The notes under the pieces were generated by a model that was not told where the DNA came from, ran no database searches, and saw only the letters and a program-made list of their open reading frames with translations. From Rachycentron canadum (lineage: Eukaryota; Chordata; Actinopteri; Carangiformes; Rachycentridae), in assembly GCA_038496675.1 (NCBI GenBank), contig CM076669.1, positions 13,651,036 to 13,715,035 of the forward strand: a stretch of DNA of 64,000 bases, written 5' to 3'. The first letter of the stretch is position 1. Every line of letters starts with the position of its first letter. A program made the translations under genes and the position numbers. Positions 52,465 through 64,000 of the stretch are shown piece by piece.

Positions 52465-52860
52465 TGGGGCTGTGAAGTGAAGTCAATGCTGAAGAGCCAT
52501 AAACCTGCATTTTATCTAATGACCATCAGGTGGCAACTCCACTGGTTGTTAAAGAAGTCAGATTGTATTGAAGTCTATGTGACAATGGTCCTACATCTCA
52601 CTTGATTTATTTGCTCAATAAATGTTTTCCTCATCAGTTTATGGTCTCAGTCTCTAGTTTCAAGTCTTCAATATAACATGATGTTTATTTTTAAACGATT
52701 TAGAGTAAAATAGACCATAAAGCAGGGGATAAATTAGGGTGTGGCTACTGTGTGATTGACAGACTGTACCAGCAACAGCGACCTGCCAGGGAAAGCACCT
52801 AGCACGTGAGATCCACCCCTCACCTCCTGACAGAACCGCTAAGACAGAGCCTGACAAAAA
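52465..52860 (+). repeat. Interspersed repeat family C, copy 3
   Basis: Opposite orientation to the copies at 2690 and 20540. It reads AATGCTGAAGAGCC, CTAATGACCATCAGG, then TTGAAGTCTATG and CTCACTTGATTTATT, then a segment containing TGTGTGATTGACAG. It lies in the first TAFA2 intron seen here. Confidence 0.6.
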
Positions 52861-53137
52861 CTGAGCTACACACATGTCAATGACAGTAGAAGGACAATAG
52901 GATCAAGGTCTGTGAGGCAGGAAGCTAATGATGCTCTTCAAGTAACAAGTGAAGAAAACATGTTTGGAAACGTCATACATCAGGACAGGAGGTGACAGCT
53001 CTCACTGGATTATTCATTTTTACAGAAGTGTACAGATGTTTGCATCTGTTACCCAGCAGCAGTGTTTACTGCACCTGAGAAACAGACACAAGGAGCAAAA
53101 ATAAACCCACGTGTTGCCTTGGCTTTGACTTTCTCAC

Positions 53138-53240
53138 CTGTGGTTCCCTCTGTCGGCACCGTCATCTCCCAGACACTGATCACCAGCACCATGACGAGTA
53201 GAGCCCCTTTACTTCCACTCTGCGTGTATCGTTCACTCAT
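53138..53240 (-). CDS. tafa2: TAFA2 (FAM19A2) coding exon 1: start codon and signal peptide
   Basis: First coding exon of a secreted TAFA-family neurokine. It encodes 34 complete codons plus one base. The peptide starts MSERYTQSGSKG and has a hydrophobic core at residues 13-24 (ALLVMVLVISVW), as expected of a signal peptide. Spacing and residues resemble the start of mammalian TAFA2 as I recall it (MS-RY, a KG before the core, a W at its end), which points to TAFA2 within the family. The ATG at 53240 has A at -3. The donor is ACAG|GTGAGA, with GT at 53136-53137, phase 1, matching the next exon. An AG at 53242-53243 on the minus strand, one base before the ATG and preceded by a pyrimidine-rich run, suggests that a separate 5' untranslated exon lies upstream. 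The open frame continues upstream of this ATG, but that part looks like intron. The cleavage site is not clear. Confidence 0.85.
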
Positions 53241-55374
53241 CCTTGCAAAACACAGAGGAGTGAGACCATGAATGAAAATACGACTGAATGATAAGAAGAA
53301 AATCATATCACAACATGAGACAATTTCTGTCATTATTTCATTTTCAAAAAATATAATAAAAAGAAATGTGTGTGTCATTTTTGTTGGTCTTGTGCCAAAC
53401 AACCATGTTTCTTTACATCTCAATGATCTGTAGGTACCATGATGCTTCGTTTATAATTAAAAATGTCCTGCAGTCGTCAGGTTATTATGACCTCATCGTT
53501 AGGCTTTGTTGCTAGGCGACATCTAGTGGTTGTAGTAATCATTACAGGAACAAAGGGAAAAGTGTGATGACAGTTTATAAAGCGACAAAGTCGGTAAGGT
53601 TGGCGTGGATGGAAAACAGTGGCGTTCGATTCCCATGTGAAAGATGTTTATGTTGTTTCTATTATCCATGATGGTTCAACAAGTCTAACCAAGGTGGTTA
53701 TAATTGTAATCATGACAACAAAGATCATCTAATGTTGAAGAAGGAAGTTATTTTAGGTGTAGTGCACCACTGAGTGTATTAATATCAACCATGACAACCA
53801 TGGTCCGGTACGCCAATCGTCATCAGGGCGCAATCTCACGAGACTAATGGGTCGTAGCAAAGGGTTGGAAAGAAATGACCTATATGGTTGTTCAGGTTGG
53901 AAGAGTTGATTTCATAATTTTCTACTGTGATACGTTTTACTTTGTCGGCCACATTGTGATTTCAATAATACCTTAATTGTCCTGTCCTAAATGAGTATTA
54001 CACAGGAGCTATATTTAGCAGACACTGGTTTATTTACATTTGCAAATGGCATCTATCTGCATCTCCCCTTCCCTCTGCCAATTGTCATTGTGAGCTGGAT
54101 TTGAAGGCTTTGTGACCCAGAACAAGAAGAGGTTCCTGTTCCACCGGCTCACAGTTTAACTTCACAATAGCTTAGCTTGTCTGAATGCTTATTTGCTCTT
54201 ATCACACAGAGATATAGGCTCTTATCCTTCCTCTTGCTTTCAAAAACAAACTACAGCTGTGAATATGCCTTAGATCACTGTCTCCAAATCCTGCCTTTCC
54301 TTCCTCTCTCTCCTCCAGCCGAGGGGAACGTGAACAGAAGGTGAAGACCCTCTGCTTCCCCAACAAGCTTCCATATGCGTCTTAGGGCTCTACAGCAGAG
54401 CAGAGGAGAGTGGCAAGGCCGTAGTGGATAATCCTTCCCTCCCACAGTACCTTTTCCTCAACTCTCGCTCCTGCTAATGAACTGAGGCCACACAGCATAA
54501 ACCATCTGGCACAGTGTGTTATCGCTGACAGACAACGATCACGTTTCAGTCGAGGGTGCGGGAGCGGTACAGTAATTACTGGAAGAAGTGCGGTATCATA
54601 TTGCGTGAGCGTACAATGTTACAAGCAACGTTTACGCCTAACCCACCGCCTCCTGCATCTCCTCTGCTGGCCTCATTGACGTATAGATTGTCTAAACCTC
54701 GTTGGGGTTCTCAGATTATTTGTTGTAATTAAGTTTATTTTGGCAACGCGAACATGACCTTTTGATAGAGATTTTTTTTGTACCTCCCAGACTCACAGAA
54801 GAATTAGAGTCTAGTGATGTGTCTCAGATGTTTACTGAGCCCGCTGAAATTATAAATAAGATGTCTATCATCATGACACACAGCAAGACACAGTGAACAC
54901 CACGCACTCTATTGCTGTTCAGATACAGTACATGCACACAACTTCAAATTCATATTAAATGATGTCTTTCATTTGGTTATGATTGTAAGTATATATGTAC
55001 ATTGAAAATTAAATTAAAATGAAAATGAAATGAAAATTAATGTAAAAAAAATATATACATATATATAAAACATACTAGAAATTGTATCACTTGACATGAC
55101 ACATTGAAACATGTTATATATGGCGGTATACGATTTAGATTTATTATATAAAACATAAATAACACGATTTTTTAAAAGTTATTATGACATTACATTCAGG
55201 TTACATCATTAATTTCCACTTCACTTTTTCACCCTCTCCCCACACATGCCCTCATACTACACTCTCTACTCTGTATACCAGCTGACCCAGGATCATAAAA
55301 TATATTAAAAAAAACATTCAAACACATAAACACACATGCACATATTACAGACCATATTTTCATCTTATCATTTA

Positions 55375-55410
<36 letters not shown>

Positions 55411-57728
55411 CTATGAAATGTACATATCACATCACAGTATATTCTATCTTTCTCTCTATGGGAAATGTATTTGACAGCTCACTTACAGCTACTCATTATT
55501 TCACAGATTCACAGATAATCTGATATAATTTATCTAAAAGTTTAACTTTAATTTAAAGTTTAATTTACCCAAGAGAAATAAAAAATTTGTTCTATTTTCA
55601 CTGAATTTAACAGTAAAAATATTATACACTTATATGTCTGTAATAAATGAAGTGTTACTATCAAACCTCAGTGATGTGTCACAAAGGTTAGGCCTGTGGT
55701 TAGTGATGTTGGAAATATCTGAACAGGTCAGGTCACTGAGCCAATATTCCACCAGAGGAAAACATTACACCAACAACAACTAAATGGACCCAGGTGATCT
55801 TTCATGGTCTCCACGAGGATTTTCCCTCCACAGAGGCCAAGATCATCAGCTCTATGACATCTAACAGGAAGCTGAGTGGAGCTGAGAGACATTCACTCAG
55901 ATGTTCAGTATGATAGTAATGTAATGATGACATTTATGTGTTTGTTCAAGTGGACCTCAATCTGTACACCTGCCTGCTGGTATCGGAGCATCGGTGCTGA
56001 TGTTCACCTGAATGGTGACAGATTTATAACTGCTGGTTACCCGAAGAATTGGAGGCTCAACTGAAATGGGAACAAGTTGATGTCGCTGTGCAATTCACAG
56101 TGATGATGTGTGTGTGAAAAAAGGGTCACTGATGACAGAGTGCGGCGCTGCAGCATCATTTGTGCTGTATAAGGGTGCAATTCTCTAAATGACATCTCAT
56201 TGTCCCTGAATGTGCTGTGTTGTCATTGGTGCGGCCGTGTGCTCTGCAGAGCGAGGCGCTGAAGATTTGTTACAGTTTGAGGCCATTTTACATCCCGACC
56301 TTGACTTGGAGGTCTTCAGCAACTTTGTGGAAATACAGAAATACTGCTGCATGAATCCAAAATACCTGCCGTTCAAGTCCACCGTGTTGTCTCACAAGTA
56401 AACTGTTTTATTAATAACACAGTGTGATCCAGCCTGTATTCAATGCATAGAGGTTTTTCTCTGTCTGGTAGATGAACAGGAAGTGTTACATTATTACATT
56501 TGTGCTAACTATTATAACAGTAACATCGACATATCTTTATCTACGTTTTCCTGCAGGAACCTTGACAGAGAATATAATAAATTAAAGATGCACCAATTCA
56601 TATTTTTATATTAACAATGGATCAAATCACTATATGTGATGTACAAATGGTGACTGGTTATGGTGAACTAATGATCAGCTTCCCTCAGCTCTATGGAGAA
56701 TGTTTTATGGAGAATCATTGTTTTGTTTTTAGAGTCCACGGCTTTTCTGTGGTTCATTACGTTTTAGTTTTAAAAGTCATCACTTTTGCCATATTTACTC
56801 TGGCGTTCACACTGCTCCAGAGCTTTTGGGCTCCTCAAACTGAGACTTTTGGAAACTATACTTTATATGCTTTATCTGAGTTGTAGAATGGACAGGCAGA
56901 AACAAGACCTTTGGAAAAGATAACGCAGACACCCACGGTCACTCTCTGATTGGGTCTGTTCAACCTCAGCTACCAGAGGTGAATACAACATGGATAATGA
57001 ATTACAAGTGCTGCTGACCTTGTTGTCTGTAGTAGCTGTTAGGCAGTTAAATTCTGCATGTTAATGCTACCTAATGATGCTTTTGCTGTTTCCCAGTCAT
57101 AGTAGTTTGTAGTAGTAGTATTTGTAACTAAACACCTAAAGATTAGACATTGTGCTTGTGCTTTTCATAGGTATTAGTATCGATGAATATTATTTATGAC
57201 GCTCAGCTGGATGAAGTTTGATTTTAAAATGAAAGCATAGCAGTACAACTCTGGACATCGCCTCAGTCTCACAGCTCTCTTTAATATAATTAGCACAGCA
57301 GGCAGCTGTTTTCAGTCTATAAGCTCTGACAGACCTACTGTTCTTCCTGCCCAGCACCAAATGGCAGGCAGACAAAGACATCACGGAGCTGGTACGATCC
57401 TCATGCAGCTAAGAGCCAGATATTTCCCTCCAGGGCTGGTGAAGCCCAAACCAAAGCTCAAAGAAGAAACACCACACTCCATGAATGCTAATGTTGCTCT
57501 GTAATGCTGGAGGTGTAATTAGGTACTTATCTGCTAATACAATTAGCATAATGACTTAATGGGGTGGTATCAGTGTAGTAAAATAAAATTGAATTAAATC
57601 AATTAATAACACTGTATATTAATGGAGAAATTAATTAAATCCATGAATTATTTGGAGTCAACTTAAATATGTTGTACATGAATGCAGGAGCTAAATGCAG
57701 CTCATAACTCCCCCCTAAAATCACATTA
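53241..57728. other. 5' flank or 5' intron of TAFA2, no exon placed
   Basis: The 5' untranslated exon of TAFA2 should lie to the right of 53242 but none can be fixed from sequence alone. 54040-54740 is repeat-free and balanced; 54950-55660 is AT-rich. The open frame at 56210-56401 matches no family I know. Confidence 0.4.
55379..55407. repeat. 29-base T run in an AT-rich stretch
   Basis: Uninterrupted T homopolymer inside a roughly 700-base AT-rich region (about 54950-55660) that has no coding frame. Confidence 0.95.
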
Positions 57729-58142
57729 TATACACACTAATCAGCCATAACACTATGACCACCTGCCTAATATTGTGTAGGTCCCCTTTTTTCTGCCAAA
57801 ACAATCCTGACCAGTCGAGGCCTGGACTCCTCCAGAATTCTGGAGGTGAGCTGTGTCTGGACCAAGACGTCAGCAGCAGATCCTTTAAGTCCTGGAGGTG
57901 GTGAGGTGGAGCCTCCATGGATCAGACTTGTTTGTCCAGCACATCCCACAGATGCTGGATTAGATTGAGATCTTGTAGGTAGGTGCTATGTGTCAAAGTA
58001 ACATTCACATGAATGGCAGGACCCAAGGTTTCCCAGCAGACAGCAACACATCAACTAATATATCCCAACACTGACACTGTAGCTATTCAATGTTATTCCC
58101 TTCACCTGTCAGTGGTCACAATGTTATGGCTGATCAGTGTAT
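57729..58142. mobile_element. Deletion derivative of a common teleost DNA transposon
   Basis: The left end reads TATACACACTAATCAGCC and the right end GGCTGATCAGTGTATA, with terminal inverted repeats of about 30 bases extending through the CATAACA and TATGACCAC segments. The interior (AATATTGTGTAGGTCCCC and following) matches a very widespread fish transposon that I recall as about 1.2 kb long. Here only the two end regions remain, joined near 57980, so the transposase part is gone. I am not certain which superfamily the parent belongs to. Confidence 0.75.
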
Positions 58143-58182
58143 AACAATAATCAGACAAGATGCATTTTAAATGACATCTTTT

Positions 58183-58326
58183 AGTTCATGCTGAGCCTAT
58201 GCTAAGCTAGGCTAACCATGTTCTGGCTCAAAGCAAAGACATAAGATTAATATCAGTCTTCTCATATTTCTACCAAAAAGAAAGCAAATATGAACATTTC
58301 TGAAAATGTTGAATTATTCCTTTAAA
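58183..58326 (-). repeat. Interspersed repeat family E, copy 2
   Basis: Contains CTATGCTAAGCTAGGCTAAC and ends ATGTTGAATTATTCCTTTAA, the reverse complement of the head of this repeat. It follows the transposon derivative at 57729-58142 within 45 bases. Confidence 0.5.
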
Positions 58327-60090
58327 TATGATCAGCTTTACCATCATGGAAGGAATCTGTGAAACTGCAGCCGTTCAAAGTTTTAATTGTGCTCTTTATT
58401 CTGAGTGTACTTTATGTATAATGTATGGCTTTTGTCTGCAGTGAAAAACTAAATGAATGCAGATGATTTGCCATAAGCATGAAACATGAACTGCACAGTG
58501 AAGTTTGAGAGAAAATGAGAAAACAAACTGAGGCCTAAATGAAAGGGTGTAATTATCCTCTGATTGTCTGCACTACTTTAATTCTCCTGCAGCAGAGACA
58601 GAGCATTTTCCTGTCTACTGTATGTTACACCTGAGGACACTTTTCAAACACTTTCAAATGCAAATGAACACCTTTATTGTGGAGTAATGTATATTCTTTG
58701 TGCTGGTGCCACCTCAGTAGTTCCCCCGGTTTTATCTGCTCAAATTTATCCAGAGATTGGACTTTATCCCTCTGTTATGAGTCGGCTCTGCTGTGTGCTG
58801 TATAAACCTACGGTGTAGATCATCGGCTTTCCTTTCAAGAGTACAAAGTGAATTTGTTTAAAACAGAATGAAGCAGGAAATCCCCATCTCTGACCAAAAC
58901 TGTGATCGCCTCAGTCGCTCGGTCCCGCCCTCCCACAAACTGAACTGCAGCAGACCAACGGAGGTTTGACCTTGGTGGGAGGACGCACTAACAGAGAGAC
59001 CTCAACACACACATAGATGAAAACGTCTTAATGTAACAACCACAGCAAAGCCTCACCTCAGTTCAATCAAAAGGAGCAGTTACATTAGCATAAGGCAAAC
59101 AACCTCATGAACAGAGCTAATTAGATTTTCTGATATGGTTTCTACTAATAATGGAAATGCATTCATTCGCTTTCACCATGATTTGTAGTTGGTGTATAAA
59201 TTAATATTATTAGGTAGTTTTCCACTAAATGTATTTTAACTGCTGGAAAAAAAACTGAATGGAAAAACTTTTGACAGGTCAAAGTGTTTCCTACAGCGTC
59301 ACTGCTGTCGATGGAGGAATAATAACAGTTGGTAAACTGTTGTCTGGAGACACAGAGAACAATCCCTCAGTTTGACTCTTCCTCTCCTGTACTGACACTG
59401 AGACTGTGCAATGGATCAAAACAATGTTGGTTGGATTGTGTTCCCTTCCTTTGCTCCTGGCGGCCATATCATAGGCTGTGTCCCCTGAACAGCTTGTTAG
59501 CATGCTAACACGTCTACAGCCAGCTTCCTCCTGTCAGAACTCACTTACACTGTTAACTCTGTAGGCTACTGATTAAGTGTGTGTTTTTTGGCATTGAGTC
59601 AAAAAGAAACAGATGTATTGTAACTTTCTGTGCTAATAGCTAACTAACTTTGTCAGTTTCAAATGGAAACTTGAATATCCAATGAATTTTACGTATTTCC
59701 CACCAAACTAATGAGTAGCTGCTCTACTATACAACCTTTTTTTATTGTCAGTCAATATCACGTTCATAGCTGATATCATGACATAGTTTCTGTATTTAAG
59801 CTAAGGTTAGTGTTATCATGTTAACATTAGGTTATTTATTGTTGGTTCATAATATGACATGAACCTCTCTGAGACTTAAACTCTGATTTCTCTTCTTGAG
59901 AGCAGAATAATAACAGTTTACTGTGATGTAGTAACAAACCTTCTGAAAAAAAGTTTTACCTTCCTGTGCTTGTGCACAACAGACACAACATGACAAGCTG
60001 TTTAAGCTAATACTCATTTTCTCGCCTGGTTGTCAAACATGATTCTCTTCCAACCAATATTGTCTTTCCACGACAGATCCTCTACATCTG

Positions 60091-60140
<50 letters not shown>

Positions 60141-62826
60141 CTGGGTGTGGGTGCGCTCAGGCAGGTGAGAGCTTGACAAAGATTTTAATTTACTATTGTA
60201 TTTTCTTTGACTGGAGCCAAGACAGAAAAAAACACATTTAATTGCAATGAGGTTTGTCAGAGCAAATATGATTTCGAAGAAGAACAATTTCAATATATCA
60301 AATATTTTCAGCGAGATCTGCTGTAATCTTATACAGTATTATGCTCTACAATAGTGTTGAGATGTAAGAGGCACATTGACTCGTACAGTATAAATGATTT
60401 TGAGAAAGGCTGAAGTGTTTGTAAATCCAGACTTTGACCTCTTTTCTCTGTTGTCCCATTTGTGTCATTTATTTCCTACTTTGATGGACCCACATAAAAC
60501 AATGACACTTCTCATTATCCAGTAAAGGATTCTATCGACCTTGGCCTATTAATAGTAAATGTTTGTGAATGAGGTAAAAAAAAAAAACTATGGCATTCAT
60601 TCTTCACCTGCTCTCTATAGGAATCATGTCCATATAATCCTGTATAATAATTATGTATTTCTAATATTAATTGTTGTGTCAACATTGAAGAAATTCAAAT
60701 GAATTCTATAGTAGTAACTGCAAACTTTATACAGCTGTATCTTCATACAAAGCTTTCTATAAATTAATTAATTAATTTAATTTGTCTTTTGGTCATAAAG
60801 TGGCAGATTTTTATGTTTTTTGTTTATGAGCTTTAAGTCTTGTGTTTGTCAAGAACAAAAAGGGACTCGTTCATGATTCAGACATATTTTAAGAGATGCA
60901 TAAGAAAAAACAACCTCATCAAAAGTGCGTAAATTTCAATTTATTCAGTAAAATCTTTTTTTGACATCATACTTGCATAAATTGTTTTGTGATGTCATGA
61001 AGTCGTGTTTGTTACACACACATTAAACTGAGAGAAAATATCTTGTGTCAAACTGCACAGTCAAACATCCCAGTGAAGGAACGAAACATTTTTAGGGTGA
61101 GGGGGGGCTATAAGTGTCGTATTGTGGGAATTAAAATATTCATACATTTAAAGATTGATTAAGATTTTTCCATAAATATCTTGCCTGCAAGCAGCTTTAA
61201 TAGTGAACTACAATGTGCTTTACTTTCATGGCAGTAATCATTTTAAAAGTGTAAGATTCAATTTCTAGTTTCCCTCAATTGTAGGAAGATGCACCCTTGA
61301 AATGCACAAGGCAAGTGTGTAATCCATAGTATCACAGAGATTGCAGGGCAGGCGTTGGGAGTGTTACTAAACCATAAAAAGCTGGACTTTCCCTCACTGT
61401 TTCTGGAGCTGGATTTGATACAGGGATTACCTCCCCCTTCCCCTTCCCCTCCATCTCTATCTCACCCTTTACTTGGACCGTGACAGAGGCTGTCACCTCG
61501 GACGGCTGCAGGGAGCCGATTGCTCCGTCACAGAACAAACATCGCTCACTCGCCAGAACACAGATGTTCCCTTCTGACAGCTGAGGAGAGAAGCGCTCAA
61601 CCCTGTCACGCCAAACAAGGGAGTTTGCCCACTCTTTGTCACACACTCTGTGAAGCATCTGCTACAAATCCTGCTCAGTTCACTTCATAAACAAGACGAG
61701 GCAGCTGTCACGGCCATGTTCAAGCTGCTGTATGAACGTATGTAGGGCTGTTAAAGGATCCTTGCTTTAGCACATTGTCCTGACGACTTGCTAATCAAAC
61801 CATTATACAGCAGCCTGCAGCGGGACTGCACTGCACATCACCATCCAAATTCTGTCACCGTTTACTCCTCAGGCCTTCATGCTCTCTTCTGCTTAATCTG
61901 CATGACTGTTCAGCTCTAGGATATTAACTATATATCATGATCCAAGTACCTGACAGCTGTCTAATATCTGCATGCCATCAAAATAAAGTCTTTGTATCTT
62001 AATTTTTCAGTTGAACATATTTAGTTTGTAGGTTTTTTTATTTTTTTCAAATATTTCTGAATCTATCAGCAATCAAACGCTGATTTTTTTCAGCCATGCC
62101 TCAGAGGTTCTGACTGTGTGAGATTTACTGAGGATTTCACCAAGTACAAATCATCTGATTCCATCTGGTTCTGATCAAAACTGCAGAAAGTGAAACAGCT
62201 TTTCACTGCTCACACTGATTGTAAATGAAATCTCTGAGTCACATGCGAGAGGAAAACTGATTGGAACGCTTCCCACTGCGTCGCAAGTGAGGAAAGGCCC
62301 TGATTTCAAATTTCTCCAAAGAAGAAGCTCAGGCAGAGCAAATACCAGCGCTGTTACCCGACACTGATGCTGAGTGCCCTTTCAGAGAGTTAACCACCAC
62401 AACGACCTTCCGTAACGACACGTCGAGATGCTATCTGAGAGGCCGCGCTCATCAAAACCGCAACAGCCAAATGGTCTCAACCTTAGTTTTCCTTTGATCA
62501 AAGTGTCTGTGCATCAGCGTCTCATGAGCCAGTGTGCTATTTCAGTCTAACACCCCACCCCACCTCCAGCATTTAGGAGCATTCATAAAGATCACAGTGT
62601 ACCTGTGAGTCTTTTCTTTTGTCTTTTTATAGTTAAGATCTGATAACACAGCAGCTCATTGTTTGTCTCCCTGTAATTGCTCTCTTATCTGAAGCTTTAT
62701 GAATTATCAATGAGCCCAGTCTAAACATTTTAGTAAAAATTAGCTATGAGTTTGTGGCTCATCAGAGCACAGAGACTGGGTTTGACTCATAGCTCATATC
62801 ATATCACTCAGTTTTTTAAGCATCAG
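58327..62826. other. Non-coding stretch upstream of TAFA2
   Basis: Only the (TG)n tract is firmly identifiable. A 108-codon frame on the minus strand (61332-61658) has no recognisable domain and no clear splice partners. Confidence 0.4.
60092..60138. repeat. (TG)n microsatellite
   Basis: About 23 uninterrupted TG units. The histidine/threonine-rich reading frame across it on the minus strand is an artefact of the repeat. Confidence 0.95.
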
Positions 62827-62990
62827 CAGTGGTGGATGTAAGTAAGTACTTAAAGAATTGACCTTTTGGAGGTGCTTATACTTGTCTTTAACATTTCTAG
62901 TCAATGCTGTTTTACTCTTTTATCCCACAACATTTCAGAGGGAATTAATGTATCTCTGCACTACTTTCAAATTCACGATATTCAAATCTC
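62827..62990 (+). repeat. Teleost interspersed repeat beginning CAGTGGTGGATG
   Basis: Starts CAGTGGTGGATGTAAGTAAG and continues with a segment containing CATTTCAGAGGGAATTAATG. It is the same family as the fragment at 367-502, in the opposite orientation. Decayed, no coding capacity; its far end could not be placed exactly. Confidence 0.6.
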
Positions 62991-63469
62991 ACTATATTCA
63001 AATTTCCATACAAAATCAGCTCAGTTTAGCTCATAAAACTCAACTGAGAACTTTAAATCAGTGCCTTCTTCACCAAATACAGTAAAAGGTCGCTTCTAAA
63101 ATTATGCATCATATGGACAATCTAATAAAACTAATTTTGATGTTTGTTAATAGTATTCTGTAATTTTACATGAAACAATTGTTTAACAGTTTGAACGATG
63201 AGTTATTGCTCTTGTGTCTTCATATGGAGCCAGCGAGTGAGCAAGACCTCTAAACAGCTAGCTAACATGATCTGCCAAACAGCAGCTCCAAAGAAAACTA
63301 ACACATCAATCACCACGTAAAAACACATTATGACCTTTATGGTTATCTGTTTCCCCATTTACCAGTCAGTAGGATAAGCTAACAGGGTGTTTTGGATTTT
63401 ATATGAATTAAATGTTAGTTGGGAAGTTTTTTTTTAATACTCTATCATCTTTAGACAGATGGTGGTTAG

Positions 63470-63540
63470 CTGTTTCTTCCTTTCTCCAGTTTTGGTGTCA
63501 AGCTAAACTAGCAGCTGCCTGGAGCTTCTGTAGTGGAGAG
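63470..63540 (-). repeat. Possible fragment of interspersed repeat family E
   Basis: CTCCAGTTTTGGTGTCAAGC followed by TAAACTAGCAGCTGCC resembles the middle of the repeat at 58183-58326, but only a short part is recognisable. Confidence 0.3.
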
Positions 63541-64000
63541 GTGTAATGTCACATTATGATCTGAATGTCTCAGCGACCACATCCTTCTAAACTCCTATTA
63601 GCAATTCGTTGCAGGAATATCACAACAAAAAAAGAAAAATCTATTGCTTTCAGTGAACATTAAAAAAATAAACCAAACTGCAGCTTATGCTCAAATGGCT
63701 ATATTAGTCTCAGGGGAGAGTTTTAATATCTGATGTAGTTATTTTGGAAGCTTTTCCACCTAAAACCTGAATGAACAAGTAGTTTGCTTGTCTTCATTAG
63801 GACAAAACACCAATCAGAAGAGTAAAACTGCTCTGAGCACAGCAGTTACAAAATAAACCTTTACAAGTTTCAGATTTCATAAACCCAGATGTTTTTGTTT
63901 TCTTTGAAGGACGAGCAGGAAAAGAAGTCAAACTGTCAGAAATGCATCAAGGTCCAAAGTAGGTTAAATCGCCAAGCTGTATTTTTGTCAGCACTTTAAA

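Larger units (their letters stand above)
41871..53137 (-). other. tafa2: TAFA2 intron between coding exons 1 and 2
   Basis: Intron of about 11.3 kb, phase 1, with a GTGAGA donor and a CAGCAG acceptor. It holds a TTAA-type miniature element with an expanded microsatellite (44779-45364), several other interspersed repeats (47440-47740, 47820-48000, 49540-49858, 52465-52860), a hAT-like element (49859-50550), a 32-base A run and a (TTTC)n tract. Around 44040-44250 the sequence is balanced and repeat-free, which is compatible with a conserved non-coding element, but conservation cannot be judged here. Confidence 0.75.

Noticed and set aside
53241..53423. Upstream extension of the signal-peptide frame with earlier methionines.
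   Set aside because: The part before 53240 is phenylalanine-rich, does not resemble any TAFA N-terminus, and a good acceptor lies just before the chosen ATG.
53595..53640. GTTCGATTCC resembling a tRNA B box.
   Set aside because: The distance to the only A-box-like sequence is too short and no acceptor stem can be formed.
56197..56401. Overlapping frames of about 60 codons on both strands.
   Set aside because: No recognisable family and short; the plus-strand peptide looks somewhat protein-like but no acceptor or donor supports it.
57060..57130. Possible let-7-type microRNA, because let-7i lies near this locus in mammals and TAGTAGTTTGTAGTAG occurs here.
   Set aside because: The TGAGGTAGTAG seed is absent and no hairpin of suitable length surrounds the segment.
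60033..60293. Histidine/threonine-rich frame on the minus strand.
   Set aside because: It is the translation of the (TG)n microsatellite.
1..64000. CRISPR array, operon, prophage or other prokaryote-type system.
   Set aside because: No regularly spaced repeats, no dense coding sequence and clear vertebrate exon/intron structure.

Overview
The window looks like a stretch of teleost (probably percomorph) fish nuclear DNA. The reasons are a low density of coding sequence, GT-AG introns several kilobases long, many simple repeats, a 395-base assembly gap inside a (TA)n tract, an IR/DR-type Tc1 transposon, and several small inverted-repeat elements of kinds familiar from fish genomes. No bacterial or viral gene organisation is visible.

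Only one protein-coding gene can be supported. It is a TAFA (FAM19A) family gene on the minus strand, best matched to TAFA2, which encodes a small secreted cysteine-rich neurokine. Three coding exons are present in order on the minus strand: a signal-peptide exon (53138-53240), the first cysteine-rich exon (41718-41870, with an alternative start at 41873) and the second cysteine-rich exon (35825-35949). Splice signals and phases (1, 1, 0) agree throughout and the joined exons give about 127 codons. Family members end with only a few more residues, usually from a tiny last exon. I could not place that exon with confidence; it lies somewhere left of 35825 or outside the window. The 5' untranslated exon(s) and promoter must lie right of 53242, in or beyond the window.

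Layout on the + strand. 1-33.6 kb is non-coding, either last intron or 3' flank. It holds a weak candidate first exon of an unknown plus-strand transcript (about 1.3 kb), a full-length but decayed Tc1 element (11.2-12.9 kb), copies of several interspersed repeats and a 540-bp TTAA-flanked inverted-repeat element (25.8-26.3 kb). The gap is at 33.6-34.0 kb. From 34 to 53.2 kb runs the TAFA2 exon/intron block; its introns carry two more copies of the TTAA-type element, a hAT-like element (49.9-50.6 kb) and microsatellites. 53.2-64 kb is 5' flank or 5' intron, with an AT-rich stretch, a short deletion derivative of a common fish DNA transposon (57.7-58.1 kb) and a (TG)n tract.

I found no new multi-gene system. 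The most informative observations are the TAFA2 gene model with a tandem NAGNAG acceptor, the family of TTAA-flanked miniature elements with four recognisable copies, the IR/DR Tc1 copy, and a nearly perfect 40-bp palindrome just upstream of it. Interspersed repeat names rest on recall of common fish repeats, not on a database search.
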